64,000 nt of DNA. It comes from Pseudomonas inefficax (GTDB lineage: Bacteria; Pseudomonadota; Gammaproteobacteria; Pseudomonadales; Pseudomonadaceae). The notes below the pieces were generated by a model, which saw only the letters and a list, made by a program, of their open reading frames with translations, ran no database searches and was not told the DNA's origin. Shown here in pieces: positions 45,011 through 53,251 of the stretch. Each line of letters starts with the position of its first letter. Within the stretch, counting starts at the first letter, position 1. The stretch covers positions 248,001-312,000 of the forward strand of contig NZ_OPYN01000001.1 in assembly GCF_900277125.1 (NCBI RefSeq), given 5' to 3'. The translations under genes and the position numbers were made by a program.

Positions 45011-45961
45011 CTAGAGAGCAAACGGCAGGTGCAAGGCCACCTGCTGACGCTGCGCCAAACGCACTTCGAACTCGCTCGGGTCGTGGATCATCACATCCAT
45101 CCCGGCAAACGACTCCGCTGCAATCAGGCGCGACAGCCAGAAGCGCACGCAGCCTACCCGCAACATCTCCGGCCACAGCTCGGCTTCGGCTGCGGTGAAC
45201 GGCCTCAGCGCCGCATAGGCCGCCAGCAGCGCCTGGGCGCGTGGCACATCGATCGCGCCGTGTTCATCCAGGCACCAGTCGTTCACGGTGATTGCGATGT
45301 CATACAGCATCGGCCCGGAACAGGCGTTGTAGAAGTCGATCACACCGGTCAGGTGTGTGCCTTCGAACATCACGTTGTCGCGGAACAGGTCGGCGTGCAG
45401 GTTGGCCCGTGGCAGTGCCAGGATCTGAGCCTTGTGCGCGCTGATTTCGTCCAGCGCCGGCTGCAGCAGCGCGGCTTGCTCGGCGCTGAGGCGCGGCAGC
45501 AACTCGGCACCCGAGGCCAGCATCCAGTCCAGGCCGCGGTCGGTGCGGCGCTCGATGATGTGCTCGCGGGTGGCCAGGTGAATATGCGCCAGCAGCTCGC
45601 CGACCTGGGCGCAGTGCTGGGCGTTCGGTGCCTTGATGTGCTTGCCCGACAGCCGTGGCTGCAGCAGCGCCGGCTTGCCGCACAGCTCGCGCAGGCCGTT
45701 GCCGTCGCGGTCACGAATCGCATAGGGCACCGGCATGTCGGCCGCGTGCAGGGTGTCCAGCAGCTCGATGAAGAACGGCATGTCCTCGCTGGGCCCGCGC
45801 TCGATAAGCGTCAGGACGAACTCCCCCTGTTCGAGGCTGACGAAGAAATTGCTGTTTTCGGTGCCGGCGGCGATGCCCTGGAAGTCGAGCAGACGGCCCA
45901 GCGCGTACGGTGCCAGAAAGGTTTCCAGCTCAGGCCGGGTCACGGGGGTGAAGACTGACAT
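45011..45961 (-). CDS. thrB: Homoserine kinase (APH-fold, ThrB type II)
   Basis: Phosphorylates homoserine for threonine synthesis. The 316-residue product is of the choline/aminoglycoside kinase fold rather than the GHMP type of E. coli, as normal for pseudomonads. The catalytic loop NLHADLFRDNVMF and the metal-binding GVIDFYNAC are present. It is followed upstream by a DUF2782 gene on the same strand. Confidence 0.95.
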   Translation of the reverse strand: MSVFTPVTRPELETFLAPYALGRLLDFQGIAAGTENSNFFVSLEQGEFVLTLIERGPSEDMPFFIELLDTLHAADMPVPYAIRDRDGNGLRELCGKPALLQPRLSGKHIKAPNAQHCAQVGELLAHIHLATREHIIERRTDRGLDWMLASGAELLPRLSAEQAALLQPALDEISAHKAQILALPRANLHADLFRDNVMFEGTHLTGVIDFYNACSGPMLYDIAITVNDWCLDEHGAIDVPRAQALLAAYAALRPFTAAEAELWPEMLRVGCVRFWLSRLIAAESFAGMDVMIHDPSEFEVRLAQRQQVALHLPFAL

Positions 45962-46030
45962 GATGAAGAATTGCCCATACGGGCACTTCCGCCGGGAAGT
46001 GCCGGGTTGATGTGAACGGTGCGCGTCAGA

Positions 46031-46318
46031 TTACCACTCGAAGATCTTCCAGGACGGAATCAGCATGTCCGGCTGGTCGGATCGAATGAAATTGCCATCA
46101 GAGCCATCGGCGCGTACCAGGAAATAAGGCTTGCCGTTTTTCGGCGTGATCTTGATCGCATACAGGAACCCGTTCTGCCGGTACTCCTGGATGGTTTTGT
46201 CGCCTTCCGTGCGAATGGTCACCTCGGGATCGGCCGAGGGGGCGTCGTCCGCCGCCAGGGTGACGACAGGCATGGTTGCCAACAGACCGAGCAGTAACAG
46301 GCGATTGAGTGTACGCAT
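46031..46318 (-). CDS. DUF2782 small periplasmic protein
   Basis: A 95-residue precursor with a signal peptide ([16 protein letters not shown]) and a short beta domain containing [22 protein letters not shown]. It is the DUF2782 family, found next to thrB and polA in pseudomonads. Function unknown. It is divergent from polA with only 75 bases between. Confidence 0.9.
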   Translation of the reverse strand: MRTLNRLLLLGLLATMPVVTLAADDAPSADPEVTIRTEGDKTIQEYRQNGFLYAIKITPKNGKPYFLVRADGSDGNFIRSDQPDMLIPSWKIFEW

Positions 46319-46393
46319 GATAACCTTGTCCCTTTGTCGTCAATGATTCTGGCTATTCTAGCGCCGGACCCGTCGAAAAGGTTGATTCTGCTC

Positions 46394-49141
46394 ATGAGCC
46401 AAGCGCCCCTCGTCCTGGTGGACGGTTCCTCCTACCTGTACCGCGCCTTTCACGCGCTGCCGCCGCTGACCACCTCCAAGGGCATGCCGACCGGCGCGGT
46501 GAAGGGGGTGCTGAACATGCTCAAGAGCCTGCGCAAGCAATACCCCGACAGCTTGTTTGCGGTGGTGTTCGACGCCAAGGGCGGTACCTTCCGCGATGCC
46601 ATGTTCGCCGAATACAAGGCCAACCGCCCCAGCATGCCGGACGACCTGCGGGTACAGATCGAGCCGCTGCATGCCAGCGTCAAGGCGCTGGGCTACCCGC
46701 TGCTGTGCGTGGAAGGGGTCGAGGCCGACGATGTGATCGGCACCCTGGCGCGCAGCAGCGCCGCGCTGGGCCGCCCGGTGATCATCTCGACCGGTGACAA
46801 GGACATGGCGCAGCTGGTGGACGGGCACATTACCTTGGTCAACACCATGACCGGAAGCGTGCTGGACGTGGCTGGCGTGCACGAGAAATTTGGCGTCGGC
46901 CCGGAACATATCATCGACTTCCTGGCGCTGATGGGCGACAAGGTCGACAACATCCCCGGTGTGCCGGGCGTGGGCGAAAAAACCGCGGTGGGCCTGCTGA
47001 CCGGCATCGGCGGCGGCCTCAGCGATTTGTACGCCAACCTGGACAAGGTCCCGGCGCTGGCCATTCGCGGCGCCAAGACCCTGCCGGCCAAGCTGGAAGA
47101 GCACCGCGACGCCGCGTTCCTGTCTTATGAGCTGGCTACCATCAAGGTCGATGTGCCCCTGGATATCGAAGTAGATGCCCTGGTGTGCGGCGAGCCGGAC
47201 CGTGAAGCGTTGCTGGCGCTGTACACCGAGATGGAGTTCAAGAGCTGGGTCGCCGAGGTGCAGCGTGAGGCGGCCAAGGCCGGTGACGACATCGCGCCGA
47301 TCGTGGAGCAAGCGGCCAAGGCCGAGCCCAGGTACGAAACCATCCTCGACCAAGCCCGTCTCGACTTCTGGCTGGAGAAGCTGCGTCAGGCGCCACTGTT
47401 CGCCTTCGACACCGAAACCACCAGCCTGGACGCCCAGCAGGCGCAGCTGGTTGGCGTGTCGTTCGCTGTCGAGCCGCATGAAGCGGCCTATGTGCCGCTG
47501 GCCCATGACTATGAGGGGGCGCCGGTTCAGCTGGACCGCGCCGCCGTGCTGCTTGCGCTGAAGCCGCTGCTGGAAGACCCGGCCAAGGCCAAGGTCGGGC
47601 AGAACGCCAAGTACGATATCAACATCCTCGCCAACGGCTCACCCGCCATCGAAATGCGCGGCGTGGCCTACGACACCATGCTCGAGTCGTACGTGCTGAA
47701 CTCTACCGCCACCCGTCACGACATGGACAGCCTGGCGCAGAAGTACCTCGACCACACCACCATCGCCTTCGAGGACATCGCCGGCAAGGGCGCCAAGCAG
47801 CTGACCTTCAACCAGATCCACCTGGACAAGGCCGGCCCCTACGCCGCCGAAGACGCCGACATCACCCTGCGCCTGCATCACGCGCTGCAGGCACGGCTGG
47901 CGCAGACGCCGAGCGTGCAGCCGGTACTGATGGACATCGAGATGCCGCTGGTGCCGGTGCTGGCCAGGATCGAGCGCCAGGGTGCGCTGGTCGATGCCGC
48001 GCTGCTGCAGGTGCAGAGCGGTGAGCTGGGCGTGAAGATGGCCGAACTGGAGCAGCGCGCCTATGAGCTGGCCGGTGAGGAATTCAACCTCGGTTCGCCC
48101 AAGCAGCTGGGTGCGATTCTCTACGACAAGCTGGGCATGCCGGTGCTGAGCAAGACCACCAAGGGCCAGCCATCCACGGCGGAAGCAGTGCTCGATGAAC
48201 TGGCCGAGCAAGGCTACCCGCTGCCTGAGGTACTGATGCAGTACCGCAGCCTGAGCAAGCTCAAGAGCACCTACACCGACAAGCTGCCGGGGCAGATCAA
48301 CCCGCGCACCGGGCGTATCCACACCTCCTACCAGCAGGCGGTGGCGGCCACCGGCCGGCTTTCTTCCAGCGACCCTAACCTGCAGAACATCCCGATCCGT
48401 ACCGCCGAAGGCCGGCGCATCCGCCAGGCCTTCGTCGCCAGCCCGGGCTACAAGCTGTTGGCGGCGGACTACTCGCAGATCGAGTTGCGCATCATGGCCC
48501 ACCTGGCCAAGGACGAAGGCTTGCTGCATGCCTTCCGCAACGACCTGGACGTGCACCGCGCCACGGCGGCGGAGGTATTCGGGGTAGCTCTGGAAGACGT
48601 CACCACCGACCAGCGTCGCAGTGCCAAGGCCATCAACTTCGGCCTGATCTACGGCATGAGCGCCTTCGGCCTGGCCAAGCAGATCGGCGTCGACCGCAAG
48701 CAGTCGCAGGATTACATCGACCGCTACTTCGCCCGTTACCCGGGCGTGCTGGCCTACATGGAGCGCACCCGTGCCCAGGCTGCGGAGCAAGGCTTTGTCG
48801 AAACCTTGTTCGGCCGCCGCTTGTACCTGCCTGACATCAATGCCAAGAACCCGGCTCTGCGCAAAGGCGCCGAACGCACGGCGATCAACGCCCCCATGCA
48901 GGGCACTGCGGCCGACATCATCAAGCGGGCCATGGTCAATGTGGATAACTGGCTGCGCGAGAGCGGGCTGGATGCCCGGGTGATCCTGCAGGTACACGAC
49001 GAACTGGTACTTGAAGTGCGCGAGGACCTGGTCGAGCAGGTAAAGGATGAAATTCGTCAGCACATGAGCAAGGCCGCGCAACTGGATGTGCCGCTGCTGG
49101 TCGAGGCAGGAATTGGTGCGAATTGGGACGAAGCTCACTGA
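46394..49141 (+). CDS. polA: DNA polymerase I
   Basis: Repair and Okazaki-fragment polymerase, 915 residues. Order: 5'-3' exonuclease (about 1-300, with [13 protein letters not shown] and GEKTAVGLL), 3'-5' proofreading domain (about 330-510, intact with [11 protein letters not shown]), then polymerase with motif [13 protein letters not shown], motif [19 protein letters not shown] and motif [11 protein letters not shown]. The ATG at 46394 fits the family start [19 protein letters not shown]; the open frame upstream is not supported. Confidence 0.98.
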   Translation: MSQAPLVLVDGSSYLYRAFHALPPLTTSKGMPTGAVKGVLNMLKSLRKQYPDSLFAVVFDAKGGTFRDAMFAEYKANRPSMPDDLRVQIEPLHASVKALGYPLLCVEGVEADDVIGTLARSSAALGRPVIISTGDKDMAQLVDGHITLVNTMTGSVLDVAGVHEKFGVGPEHIIDFLALMGDKVDNIPGVPGVGEKTAVGLLTGIGGGLSDLYANLDKVPALAIRGAKTLPAKLEEHRDAAFLSYELATIKVDVPLDIEVDALVCGEPDREALLALYTEMEFKSWVAEVQREAAKAGDDIAPIVEQAAKAEPRYETILDQARLDFWLEKLRQAPLFAFDTETTSLDAQQAQLVGVSFAVEPHEAAYVPLAHDYEGAPVQLDRAAVLLALKPLLEDPAKAKVGQNAKYDINILANGSPAIEMRGVAYDTMLESYVLNSTATRHDMDSLAQKYLDHTTIAFEDIAGKGAKQLTFNQIHLDKAGPYAAEDADITLRLHHALQARLAQTPSVQPVLMDIEMPLVPVLARIERQGALVDAALLQVQSGELGVKMAELEQRAYELAGEEFNLGSPKQLGAILYDKLGMPVLSKTTKGQPSTAEAVLDELAEQGYPLPEVLMQYRSLSKLKSTYTDKLPGQINPRTGRIHTSYQQAVAATGRLSSSDPNLQNIPIRTAEGRRIRQAFVASPGYKLLAADYSQIELRIMAHLAKDEGLLHAFRNDLDVHRATAAEVFGVALEDVTTDQRRSAKAINFGLIYGMSAFGLAKQIGVDRKQSQDYIDRYFARYPGVLAYMERTRAQAAEQGFVETLFGRRLYLPDINAKNPALRKGAERTAINAPMQGTAADIIKRAMVNVDNWLRESGLDARVILQVHDELVLEVREDLVEQVKDEIRQHMSKAAQLDVPLLVEAGIGANWDEAH

Positions 49142-49256
49142 TCGGGCGGGGAAAGCTGTGTAGGATCCGTGACGTAGGGATGCGGATCCTGGCACGGCTC
49201 AGTGCCAGTGGTGCTGAGGTTTCATGAAACTATCGCAAATAGTTTTCAGGGCTTTG

Positions 49257-49284
49257 GAACTAAACCGGTGAAGCGGAACTCAGA
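49257..49284 (+). promoter_or_regulatory. AlgU (sigma-22) type promoter of ersA
   Basis: GAACTA at 49257-49262 and TCAGA at 49280-49284 are 17 bases apart, close to the AlgU consensus GAACTT-N16/17-TCTGA. The predicted start (about 49291) lies 130 bases before the end of the terminator T tract, the size of ErsA. Confidence 0.65.
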
Positions 49285-49290
49285 GTAACT

Positions 49291-49420
49291 GAATGGCTGG
49301 TGAAGCCTTTCGATGCTCCTATGTTGTGTTAAGTGTTGGCAGATATCTGGACCCCGCCCTAGCGGTCCGGACTTGGACCCCGAACTTCCCCCTCCCCATA
49401 CGAAGTCCGGGGTTTTTTTT
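49291..49420 (+). ncRNA. ersA: Small regulatory RNA ErsA (Spot 42 locus)
   Basis: Located between polA and engB, the position of Spot 42 in enterics and of the envelope-stress sRNA ErsA in pseudomonads. The predicted RNA is about 130 nt: it begins six bases after an AlgU-like -10, contains a hairpin GGACC...GGTCC (49349-49368) with a C-rich loop CCGCCCTAGC suited to pairing with GGGCGG in mRNAs, and ends in a strong intrinsic terminator. ErsA of P. aeruginosa is AlgU-dependent and acts with Hfq on algC and other targets. No primary sequence search was possible; identity rests on position, promoter, length and terminator. Confidence 0.78.
49378..49420 (+). terminator. Intrinsic terminator of ersA
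   Basis: CCCCGAACTTC at 49378-49388 pairs with GAAGTCCGGGG at 49402-49412 (one mismatch), followed by eight T. Classic rho-independent terminator. Confidence 0.9.
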
Positions 49421-49453
49421 GCCCGGAATTTGACCTGAGTCTGGTGAAGAACA

Positions 49454-49540
49454 CTGTGGGAGCGGGCGTGCCCGCGAACCTGGGCGAAGCCCAGGCCATG
49501 CTCCGCGCTGGATTCTTCGCGGGCACGCCCGCTCCCACAG
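49454..49540. repeat. Paired REP palindromes, type B (GCGTGCC subtype)
   Basis: CTGTGGGAGCGGGCGTGCCC and GCGAA, with inverted partner TTCGCGGGCACGCCCGCTCC. Same subtype as the pair at 23452. Inner GGGCGAAGCCC forms a small palindrome. Confidence 0.85.
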
Positions 49541-49570
49541 TAATGTCCCCCAGAGGGGACGGTGCAGGCC

Positions 49571-50203
49571 TCAGGCTACAGGCTTGTCTTCCAGCTCCAT
49601 CCAGTCCGCCAGCACCCGGTAGGCGTCTTCCACGCCCAGGCGCTTGGGCGCCGAGAACAGTTGGATGGTCACGCCGTCGCCCCAGCCCTTGCGGATTTCC
49701 GACTGCACCTTGAGCAGGGTGTTCTTGCCCGCGCCGTGGGTCAGCTTGTCGGCCTTGGTCAGCAGGATGTGCATCGGCATGCTGCTGGCCTTGGCCCAAT
49801 CGAGCATCATCTTGTCGAAGTCGGTCATCGGGTGGCGAACGTCCATCATCAGGATCACGCCACGCAGGCACTCCCGGCTGCCCAGGTAGGCTTCCAGGTG
49901 TTTCTGCCAGTGCTGCTTGAGCGGAATCGGGACTTTTGCATAACCGTAGCCCGGCAGGTCGACCAAACGCCGTTCATCGTCCAGACTGAAGAAATTCAAC
50001 AGCTGGGTGCGCCCGGGGGTTTTCGAGGTGCGCGCCAGGCTGGCATGAGTCAGGGTGTTGAGGGCGCTGGATTTGCCGGCGTTGGAGCGGCCGGCGAAAG
50101 CCACCTCGTAACCCTGGTCGTCCGGGCATTGTTCGACCTTGGCAGCGCTGAGGGCGAATTTGGCTTTCTGGCAGAGGCCGAGGATGGGGTTCTTGACTTG
50201 CAT
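49571..50203 (-). CDS. yihA: Ribosome biogenesis GTPase YihA/YsxC/EngB
   Basis: Essential GTPase for large ribosomal subunit assembly, 210 residues. G1 GRSNAGKSS at 38-46, G2 Thr in SKTPGRTQ, G3 DLPGYGYA and G4 TKADK are present. The ATG at 50203 begins [16 protein letters not shown]. The frame stays open far upstream but that part overlaps the divergent cytochrome gene region. Confidence 0.96.
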   Translation of the reverse strand: MQVKNPILGLCQKAKFALSAAKVEQCPDDQGYEVAFAGRSNAGKSSALNTLTHASLARTSKTPGRTQLLNFFSLDDERRLVDLPGYGYAKVPIPLKQHWQKHLEAYLGSRECLRGVILMMDVRHPMTDFDKMMLDWAKASSMPMHILLTKADKLTHGAGKNTLLKVQSEIRKGWGDGVTIQLFSAPKRLGVEDAYRVLADWMELEDKPVA

Positions 50204-50262
50204 GGGATATCCGATGTGGGTGTTGCCTGACTCTTCAGGTCCGAGCCTGGCAAGCGGTGTCG

Positions 50263-50290
50263 TTTCCGTTTGGATGGCGGAAGTATATAA
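50263..50290 (+). promoter_or_regulatory. Candidate sigma-70 promoter for the cytochrome c genes
   Basis: TTTCCG (50263-50268) and a consensus TATAAT (50285-50290) are 16 bases apart; the leader to the ATG at 50405 is about 110 bases. The -35 is weak. Confidence 0.45.
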
Positions 50291-50404
50291 TGCCCCAGTT
50301 TTTGTGTGCTCATTCTCCCAGCGAAGGAGAACGGGCATGGGGTGTCGAACAATAGCTCGCGCAACAGAACGCAGCGCGGCCCCCAACCCTGAAGGTCGTT
50401 CCGC

Positions 50405-50707
50405 ATGGCGAAATGGCTGCTTGCTGTCGGTATGTTCCTGCCGTTTTTCAGCGCACAGGCTACACAGGATCCCGAGGTGTTGTACAACCGCACGTGTGCG
50501 GCCTGTCACACCGGGCAATTGCCACAGGCACCCAGGCAGGGTGACCGGGCAGCATGGGAGCCAAGGCTGGCGCAAGGCATGGATGTACTGGTGAAGCACG
50601 TTACCCAGGGTTTCAAGGCTATGCCGCCGCGTGGATTGTGCATGGACTGCAGTGCCGAGGACTACCGTTTGGTCATCCTTTGGATGAGTGGCAGTCCCGA
50701 TACATAA
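50405..50707 (+). CDS. Small cytochrome c5-like protein
   Basis: A 100-residue precursor: signal peptide ending AQATQD and a class I cytochrome c with heme motif C-A-A-C-H at 31-35, candidate distal Met in FKAMPPRG, and a second Cys pair GLCMDCS near 78-81 that could form the disulfide typical of cytochrome c5. Periplasmic electron carrier. It precedes cytochrome c4 by 31 bases, so both may be co-transcribed and may feed the oxidases. Confidence 0.92.
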   Translation: MAKWLLAVGMFLPFFSAQATQDPEVLYNRTCAACHTGQLPQAPRQGDRAAWEPRLAQGMDVLVKHVTQGFKAMPPRGLCMDCSAEDYRLVILWMSGSPDT

Positions 50708-50738
50708 CATTTCACCCTTAGCCGTGTTGGATTAGCTG

Positions 50739-51356
50739 ATGAACAAACTAGTCGTGAGTCTGCTGTTGACCCTGGGTGTCGCAGGTGCGGCCACTGCTGC
50801 GCAACCCGTCAAAGGCGATGCCGCCGCCGGCCAGGCCAAGACGGCCGTCTGTGGCGCCTGCCACAACCCCGACGGCAACAGCCTGGCACCGAACTTCCCG
50901 AAACTGGCCGGCCAAGGCCAGCGCTACCTCGAAAAACAATTGCATGACATTAAGTCGGGCAAGCGTACCGTGCTGGAGATGACCGGCATGCTGGCCGCGT
51001 TCAGCGACCAGGACCTGGCCGATATCGCCGCCTACTTCTCCAGCCAGAAAGGCAGCGTGGGCGCCGCCGATCCCAAGCTGGTCGAACGTGGCCGGGCGCT
51101 GTTCAACGGCGGCGACCTGGAAAAAGGCATGCCTGCCTGCACCGGCTGCCATTCGCCTAACGGCGCGGGTATCGCCCTGGCCGGCTTCCCGCACCTGGGC
51201 GGGCAGCACGCGCAGTACGTGACCAAGCAGCTTACCGACTTCCGCGAAGGCAACCGCACCAACGATGGCGATGCCATGACAATGCGCACTATCGCCGGCA
51301 AGTTGAGCAACCACGATATCGAGGCGTTGGCCAGCTACATCCAGGGTCTGCACTGA
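50739..51356 (+). CDS. Diheme cytochrome c4
   Basis: A 205-residue precursor with a signal peptide ending TATAAQ and two similar cytochrome domains, hemes at C-G-A-C-H (Cys38) and C-T-G-C-H (second half, about residue 134). In pseudomonads cytochrome c4 donates electrons to heme-copper oxidases, such as the aa3 enzyme encoded earlier in this window. The two-domain layout reflects internal duplication. Confidence 0.95.
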   Translation: MNKLVVSLLLTLGVAGAATAAQPVKGDAAAGQAKTAVCGACHNPDGNSLAPNFPKLAGQGQRYLEKQLHDIKSGKRTVLEMTGMLAAFSDQDLADIAAYFSSQKGSVGAADPKLVERGRALFNGGDLEKGMPACTGCHSPNGAGIALAGFPHLGGQHAQYVTKQLTDFREGNRTNDGDAMTMRTIAGKLSNHDIEALASYIQGLH

Positions 51357-51367
51357 GGCCACGGATA

Positions 51368-51563
51368 GCCTGTGATGGCCCTATCGCCGGCAAGCCAGCT
51401 CCCACCTCGACCGCGTCGACTTTGAGTCATGCGCAGTACCTGTGGGAGCCACTGTCTTGCCCCGTCATGTTGCCTCATTGCCTGTAGGAGCAGCCTGTGC
51501 ATGCCTGGAAGTCGGTGCTGGCAATGTGGGAGCTGGCTTGCCGGCGATAGGGCCATTACAGGC
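51368..51563. repeat. Expanded REP element with 38-base arms
   Basis: The first arm (51368-51405, starting GCCTGTGATGGCCCTATCGC) and the last arm (51526-51563) are reverse complements with a single mismatch. Between them lie partial, decayed REP cores CCTGTGGGAGCC (51439) and CCTGTAGGAGCAGCC (51481). It fills most of the cytochrome c4-dsbA gap. Confidence 0.8.
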
Positions 51564-51606
51564 GGCGTATTAACTTTCAGTTAATGTTGTAGGCCAATGA
51601 TTAAAG

Positions 51607-51629
51607 GGCGGCCGGACCGCCCTTTTTTC
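51607..51629 (+). terminator. Intrinsic terminator upstream of dsbA
   Basis: GGGCGG-CCGGA-CCGCCC followed by TTTTTT. It should end the cytochrome c transcript before dsbA. A small AT-rich palindrome ATTAACTTTCAGTTAAT precedes it at 51569-51585. Confidence 0.85.
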
Positions 51630-51724
51630 CGTCCGCAGCCGTTACACTACAGAACTCGACCCCTTCCCGGCTTGTCTCAGTGCAGGTCGCGTCGTGGCGA
51701 CCAATGACTGCCCAGGAGTAAAGC

Positions 51725-52357
51725 ATGCGTAAACTGATTCTCAGCGCCGCGCTGGTCGCTGCCAGCGTATTCGGTATGACTGCCGTCCAGGCCGCCGAGC
51801 CTGTCGCCGGCAAGGAATACCTCGAGCTGAGCAACCCTGTTCCGGTTTCCGTGCCTGGCAAGATCGAAGTGGTCGAGCTGTTCTGGTACGGCTGCCCACA
51901 CTGCTACCACTTCGAGCCGACCATCAACCCATGGGTCGACAAACTGCCGAAGGACGTCAACTTCAAGCGCGTTCCGGCCATGTTCGGTGGCCCATGGGAC
52001 GCCCACGGCCAGATGTTCCTGACCCTCGAAGCCATGGGCGTCGAGCAGAAGGTACACGCCGCGGTGTTCGATGCCATCCAGAACCAGAAAAAGCGCCTGA
52101 CCGACCCGCAGGACATGGCCGACTTCCTCGCCACCCAAGGCGTGGACAAGGATAAGTTCCTCGCCACCTTCAACTCGTTCGCCATCAAGGGCCAGGTCAA
52201 CCAGGCCAAGGAACTGGCGAAGAAGTACGAGATCACCGGCGTGCCGAGCATGGTGGTCAACGGCAAGTACCGCTTCGACCTGGGTACTGCCGGCGGGCCG
52301 GAAGGTGTACTCAACGTTGCCGACCAGCTGATCGCCAAGGAGCGCGCCGCTAAGTAA
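51725..52357 (+). CDS. dsbA: Thiol:disulfide interchange protein DsbA
   Basis: Periplasmic oxidase that introduces disulfides into exported proteins. The 210-residue precursor has a signal peptide ending VQAAEP and the active site C57-P-H-C60 in FWYGCPHCYHFEP, with the cis-Pro loop TGVPSMVVNG. GGAG precedes the ATG. The next gene starts 12 bases after its stop, so the endonuclease-like gene is probably co-transcribed. Confidence 0.97.
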   Translation: MRKLILSAALVAASVFGMTAVQAAEPVAGKEYLELSNPVPVSVPGKIEVVELFWYGCPHCYHFEPTINPWVDKLPKDVNFKRVPAMFGGPWDAHGQMFLTLEAMGVEQKVHAAVFDAIQNQKKRLTDPQDMADFLATQGVDKDKFLATFNSFAIKGQVNQAKELAKKYEITGVPSMVVNGKYRFDLGTAGGPEGVLNVADQLIAKERAAK

Positions 52358-52369
52358 GCGGCGTAACCC

Positions 52370-53224
52370 ATGCGCCGCTTCAGAACCGCGCGTGGCATTG
52401 GCTTGCACCAGCCGCAGGTCAATGAGCATCACCTGCAGGCCCCTGGCCTGCCCGAGGATGGTCGCTTGCGGCTGCTCAGTTTCAACATCCAGGTGGGCAT
52501 CAGCACCGAGCGCTACCGGCATTACGTGACCCGCAGCTGGCAGCACCTGCTGCCGCATAACGGGCGTGCCGGCAACCTGCAGAAGATTGGCCAACTGCTG
52601 GGCGACTTCGACCTGGTGGCCTTGCAGGAGGCCGATGGCGGTAGCATGCGCTCGGGCTACGTCAACCAGGTCGAGCACCTTGCCCACTTGGGGGCCTTCC
52701 CCTACTGGTACCAGCAACTCAACCGCAACCTTGGGCGTTTTGCCCAGCACAGCAATGGCGTGCTCAGCCGCCTGAAGCCGCAGCTGCTGGAGGATCACCC
52801 GTTGCCCGGCCCGTCTGGGCGTGGTGCGATCCTGGTGCGCTTTGGCGAGGGCGAAGATGCGCTGATCGTGGTAATGATGCACCTGGCCCTGGGAGCCAAG
52901 ACCCGCGCCTTGCAGCTGGGCTACATCCGCGAGCTGATTGGCGGCTACCGCCACCAGGTGCTGATGGGTGACATGAATACCCATGCAACCGACCTGCTGG
53001 AGCACTCGCCGTTGCGCGACTTGGGCCTGGTTGCCCCACAAGTGGAAGCCACCTTCCCCAGTTGGCGCCCACAGCGGTGCCTGGACCACATCCTGCTCAG
53101 CCCAAGCCTCACGCTGGAGCGTGTCGAGGTGCTGGCGCAGCCAATTTCCGACCACCTTCCCGTTGCTGTCGAGATTCGATTGCCTGATGCATTGACTGTG
53201 GATACGCTGCCGGTCCTGAGCTAA
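52370..53224 (+). CDS. Endonuclease/exonuclease/phosphatase family protein
   Basis: A 284-residue cytosolic-looking EEP-fold protein. Catalytic landmarks: LRLLSFNIQVG, LVALQEADGG (metal Glu), LMGDMNTHA (Asp and Asn) and QPISDHLPV (Asp-His). The substrate may be DNA, a phosphoinositide-like lipid or another phosphodiester; not decidable. It follows dsbA by 12 bases. Confidence 0.88.
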   Translation: MRRFRTARGIGLHQPQVNEHHLQAPGLPEDGRLRLLSFNIQVGISTERYRHYVTRSWQHLLPHNGRAGNLQKIGQLLGDFDLVALQEADGGSMRSGYVNQVEHLAHLGAFPYWYQQLNRNLGRFAQHSNGVLSRLKPQLLEDHPLPGPSGRGAILVRFGEGEDALIVVMMHLALGAKTRALQLGYIRELIGGYRHQVLMGDMNTHATDLLEHSPLRDLGLVAPQVEATFPSWRPQRCLDHILLSPSLTLERVEVLAQPISDHLPVAVEIRLPDALTVDTLPVLS

Positions 53225-53251
53225 TTGCCATCACCGTTTGCGGACCCGGGC

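Noticed and set aside
47639..49195. 518-codon frame antisense to polA
   Set aside because: The opposite strand encodes the exonuclease and polymerase motifs of PolA without a break; the antisense product has low-complexity Gln/Leu/Arg/His composition.
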